DNA from: JAIBJN01 sp963748205
GTDB taxonomy: Bacteria; Actinomycetota; Thermoleophilia; Gaiellales; Gaiellaceae
Length of the DNA: 64,000 nucleotides
Direction: 5' to 3'
NCBI GenBank assembly: GCA_963748205.1
Contig: CAVVIB010000014.1
Span: 1-64,000, forward strand
Shown: positions 63,116 through 64,000 of the stretch, piece after piece
Numbering within the stretch: the stretch's first letter is position 1
Layout: every line of letters begins with the position of its first letter
Translations under genes and position numbers: made by a program
The notes under the pieces: model-generated
Told to the model about the DNA's origin: nothing
Database searches by the model: none
What the model saw: the letters and a program-made list of their open reading frames with translations, nothing else

Positions 63116-63158
63116 TTGCGTAGCGCACGCGTCGAAACTATGATTTAGACGTGTCTAA
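63116..63158 (+). promoter_or_regulatory. Sigma-70-like promoter with palindromic operator at a leaderless start
   Basis: -35 TTGCGT (63116-63121), 17-base spacer, -10 TATGAT (63139-63144). Transcription is expected to start at about 63151, the G of the GTG start codon, giving a leaderless mRNA. The palindrome TTAGACGTGTCTAA (63145-63158) covers the start site. Confidence 0.7.
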
Positions 63159-64000
63159 GGATCGAGGGGTCACCCGTCGTCAGCTGATCGTGGGCGCCGC
63201 GCCTGTCGTGGCGGCGGCCCCCTTCGCCGGTATGGCCTTCGCGGGCGGGAGGACGCAGGAGGCGACGCACCTCGGTCCCAGCCACGCGCCGAACGCCGGG
63301 CACGCGGCCATGATCGGCGAGGAGGTGCCCGCCCCCGGGCAGGCCAACGACCTCGACGCGCTGACCTATCCGCCGGAGGCGCTGCCGCACCAGCCCGGGC
63401 GCGTACGCGAGTACACGCTGATCGCGCAGGACCGGGAGATCGAGGTCGCCAAGGGCGTCGTCTACCCCGCATGGACCTACAACGGCACCGTCCCCGGCCC
63501 CGTCATCCGCGCGACGGAAGACGACATCCTGCGGGTCGAGTTCGCCAACGGAGGCGCGCACCCGCACACGATCCACTTCCACGGCATCCACCCGTCGAAC
63601 ATGGACGGCGTCTTCGAGGTCGTGAACCCCGGGGACCGGTTCACGTACGAGTTTCCCGCGCGCCCGTACGGGATGCACCTGTACCACTGCCATGCGACGC
63701 CGCTGAAGAAGCACATCCACAAGGGCCTCTACGGCGCGTTCATCATCGACCCGCCGGAGCCGCGGCCGCCCGCGCAGGAGCTGGTCATGGTCATGAACGC
63801 CTTCGACACGGACGGCGACGGCGAGAACAACTTCTACGCGGTCAACGGCCCCGCGTTCTTCTACGCGCGCTACCCGATCAAGGTCAAGCGCTCGCAGACC
63901 GTGCGCATCTACCTCGCCAACCTGACCGAGTTCGACCTGATCAACTCGTTCCACCTGCACGGCGACTTCTTCCGCTACTACCCGACCGGCTCGACCGACG
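63151..64000 (+). CDS. Multicopper oxidase, TAT-exported, cut by the window end
   Basis: 283 codons are visible; no stop before the window ends. Start GTG 63151 (VSKDRGVTRRQLIVGAAPVV), a twin-arginine signal, so it is exported folded. Copper-binding motifs: HTIHFHGIH near residue 138, MHLYHCHATPLKKHIHKG near 177, and the start of a further set FHLHGDFF near 270. Cupredoxin domain 1 begins YPAWTYNGTVPGPVIRATE. Related to laccase-like and nitrite-reductase-like oxidases; the subtype needs the missing C terminus. Oxidises metals, phenols or other reductants with O2. Confidence 0.9.
   Translation, partial: MSKDRGVTRRQLIVGAAPVVAAAPFAGMAFAGGRTQEATHLGPSHAPNAGHAAMIGEEVPAPGQANDLDALTYPPEALPHQPGRVREYTLIAQDREIEVAKGVVYPAWTYNGTVPGPVIRATEDDILRVEFANGGAHPHTIHFHGIHPSNMDGVFEVVNPGDRFTYEFPARPYGMHLYHCHATPLKKHIHKGLYGAFIIDPPEPRPPAQELVMVMNAFDTDGDGENNFYAVNGPAFFYARYPIKVKRSQTVRIYLANLTEFDLINSFHLHGDFFRYYPTGSTD

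Overview
The window is about 64 kb of very GC-rich DNA (roughly 70% by eye) with dense, often overlapping genes and many GTG starts. It is chromosomal DNA of a high-GC actinobacterium. The gene mix (large NAD-glutamate dehydrogenase, Tad pilus, many two-component systems, Ada-AlkA fusion, topoisomerase IB, LVIVD-repeat and multicopper oxidase proteins) fits the Thermoleophilia (Gaiellales/Solirubrobacterales) best. That placement is inference, not a search result.

Layout. 0-2.6 kb: methyltransferase, small hypothetical gene, sulfite-oxidase-type molybdoenzyme, tRNA-Asp. 2.6-5.8 kb: a segment of different base composition lying between tRNA-Asp and a damaged 3' copy of that tRNA. It holds a VanY-like carboxypeptidase, a divergent response regulator/kinase pair and a VOC protein, and looks like an inserted island. 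5.9-11 kb: four overlapping ABC-2 transporter genes, a metallo-hydrolase and an alpha/beta hydrolase. 11-12.9 kb: HxlR regulator, VOC, DHFR-like and cupin genes. 12.9-18.7 kb: a LacI-controlled sugar uptake and beta-glucosidase operon. 18.7-25.7 kb: Ada-AlkA, WYL regulator, bifunctional peptidoglycan hydrolase, DrrAB-like exporter, lipoprotein. 25.7-34.5 kb: two further two-component systems with PepSY, TypA, acidic secreted and cupredoxin genes. 34.5-40.9 kb: NAD-glutamate dehydrogenase and topoisomerase IB. 40.9-45.6 kb: two secreted RTX-like proteins built from five copies of one cassette. 46.2-54.7 kb: a leftward Tad/Flp pilus operon with a vWA-TadB fusion and a long coiled-coil protein at its tail. 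54.7-64 kb: M15-like protein, DUF192, diacylglycerol kinase, VOC, M20 amidohydrolase, peroxiredoxin pair, LVIVD protein, and a multicopper oxidase cut by the window end.

How genes work together. The sugar operon pairs a binding lipoprotein and two permeases with an intracellular beta-glucosidase but no ATPase, so it probably shares one encoded elsewhere. The Tad genes are in order pilin, TadE, CpaB, CpaE/TadZ, TadA, TadB, TadC, and are co-directional with short gaps. Three kinase/regulator pairs each sit beside envelope or secreted proteins.

Caution. About twenty single-base frame breaks interrupt otherwise well-conserved proteins, including likely essential or housekeeping ones, often next to short homopolymers. 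I read most of them as indel errors in the assembled sequence, not as pseudogenes. Where this applies I annotate the whole gene across the break and give its position.
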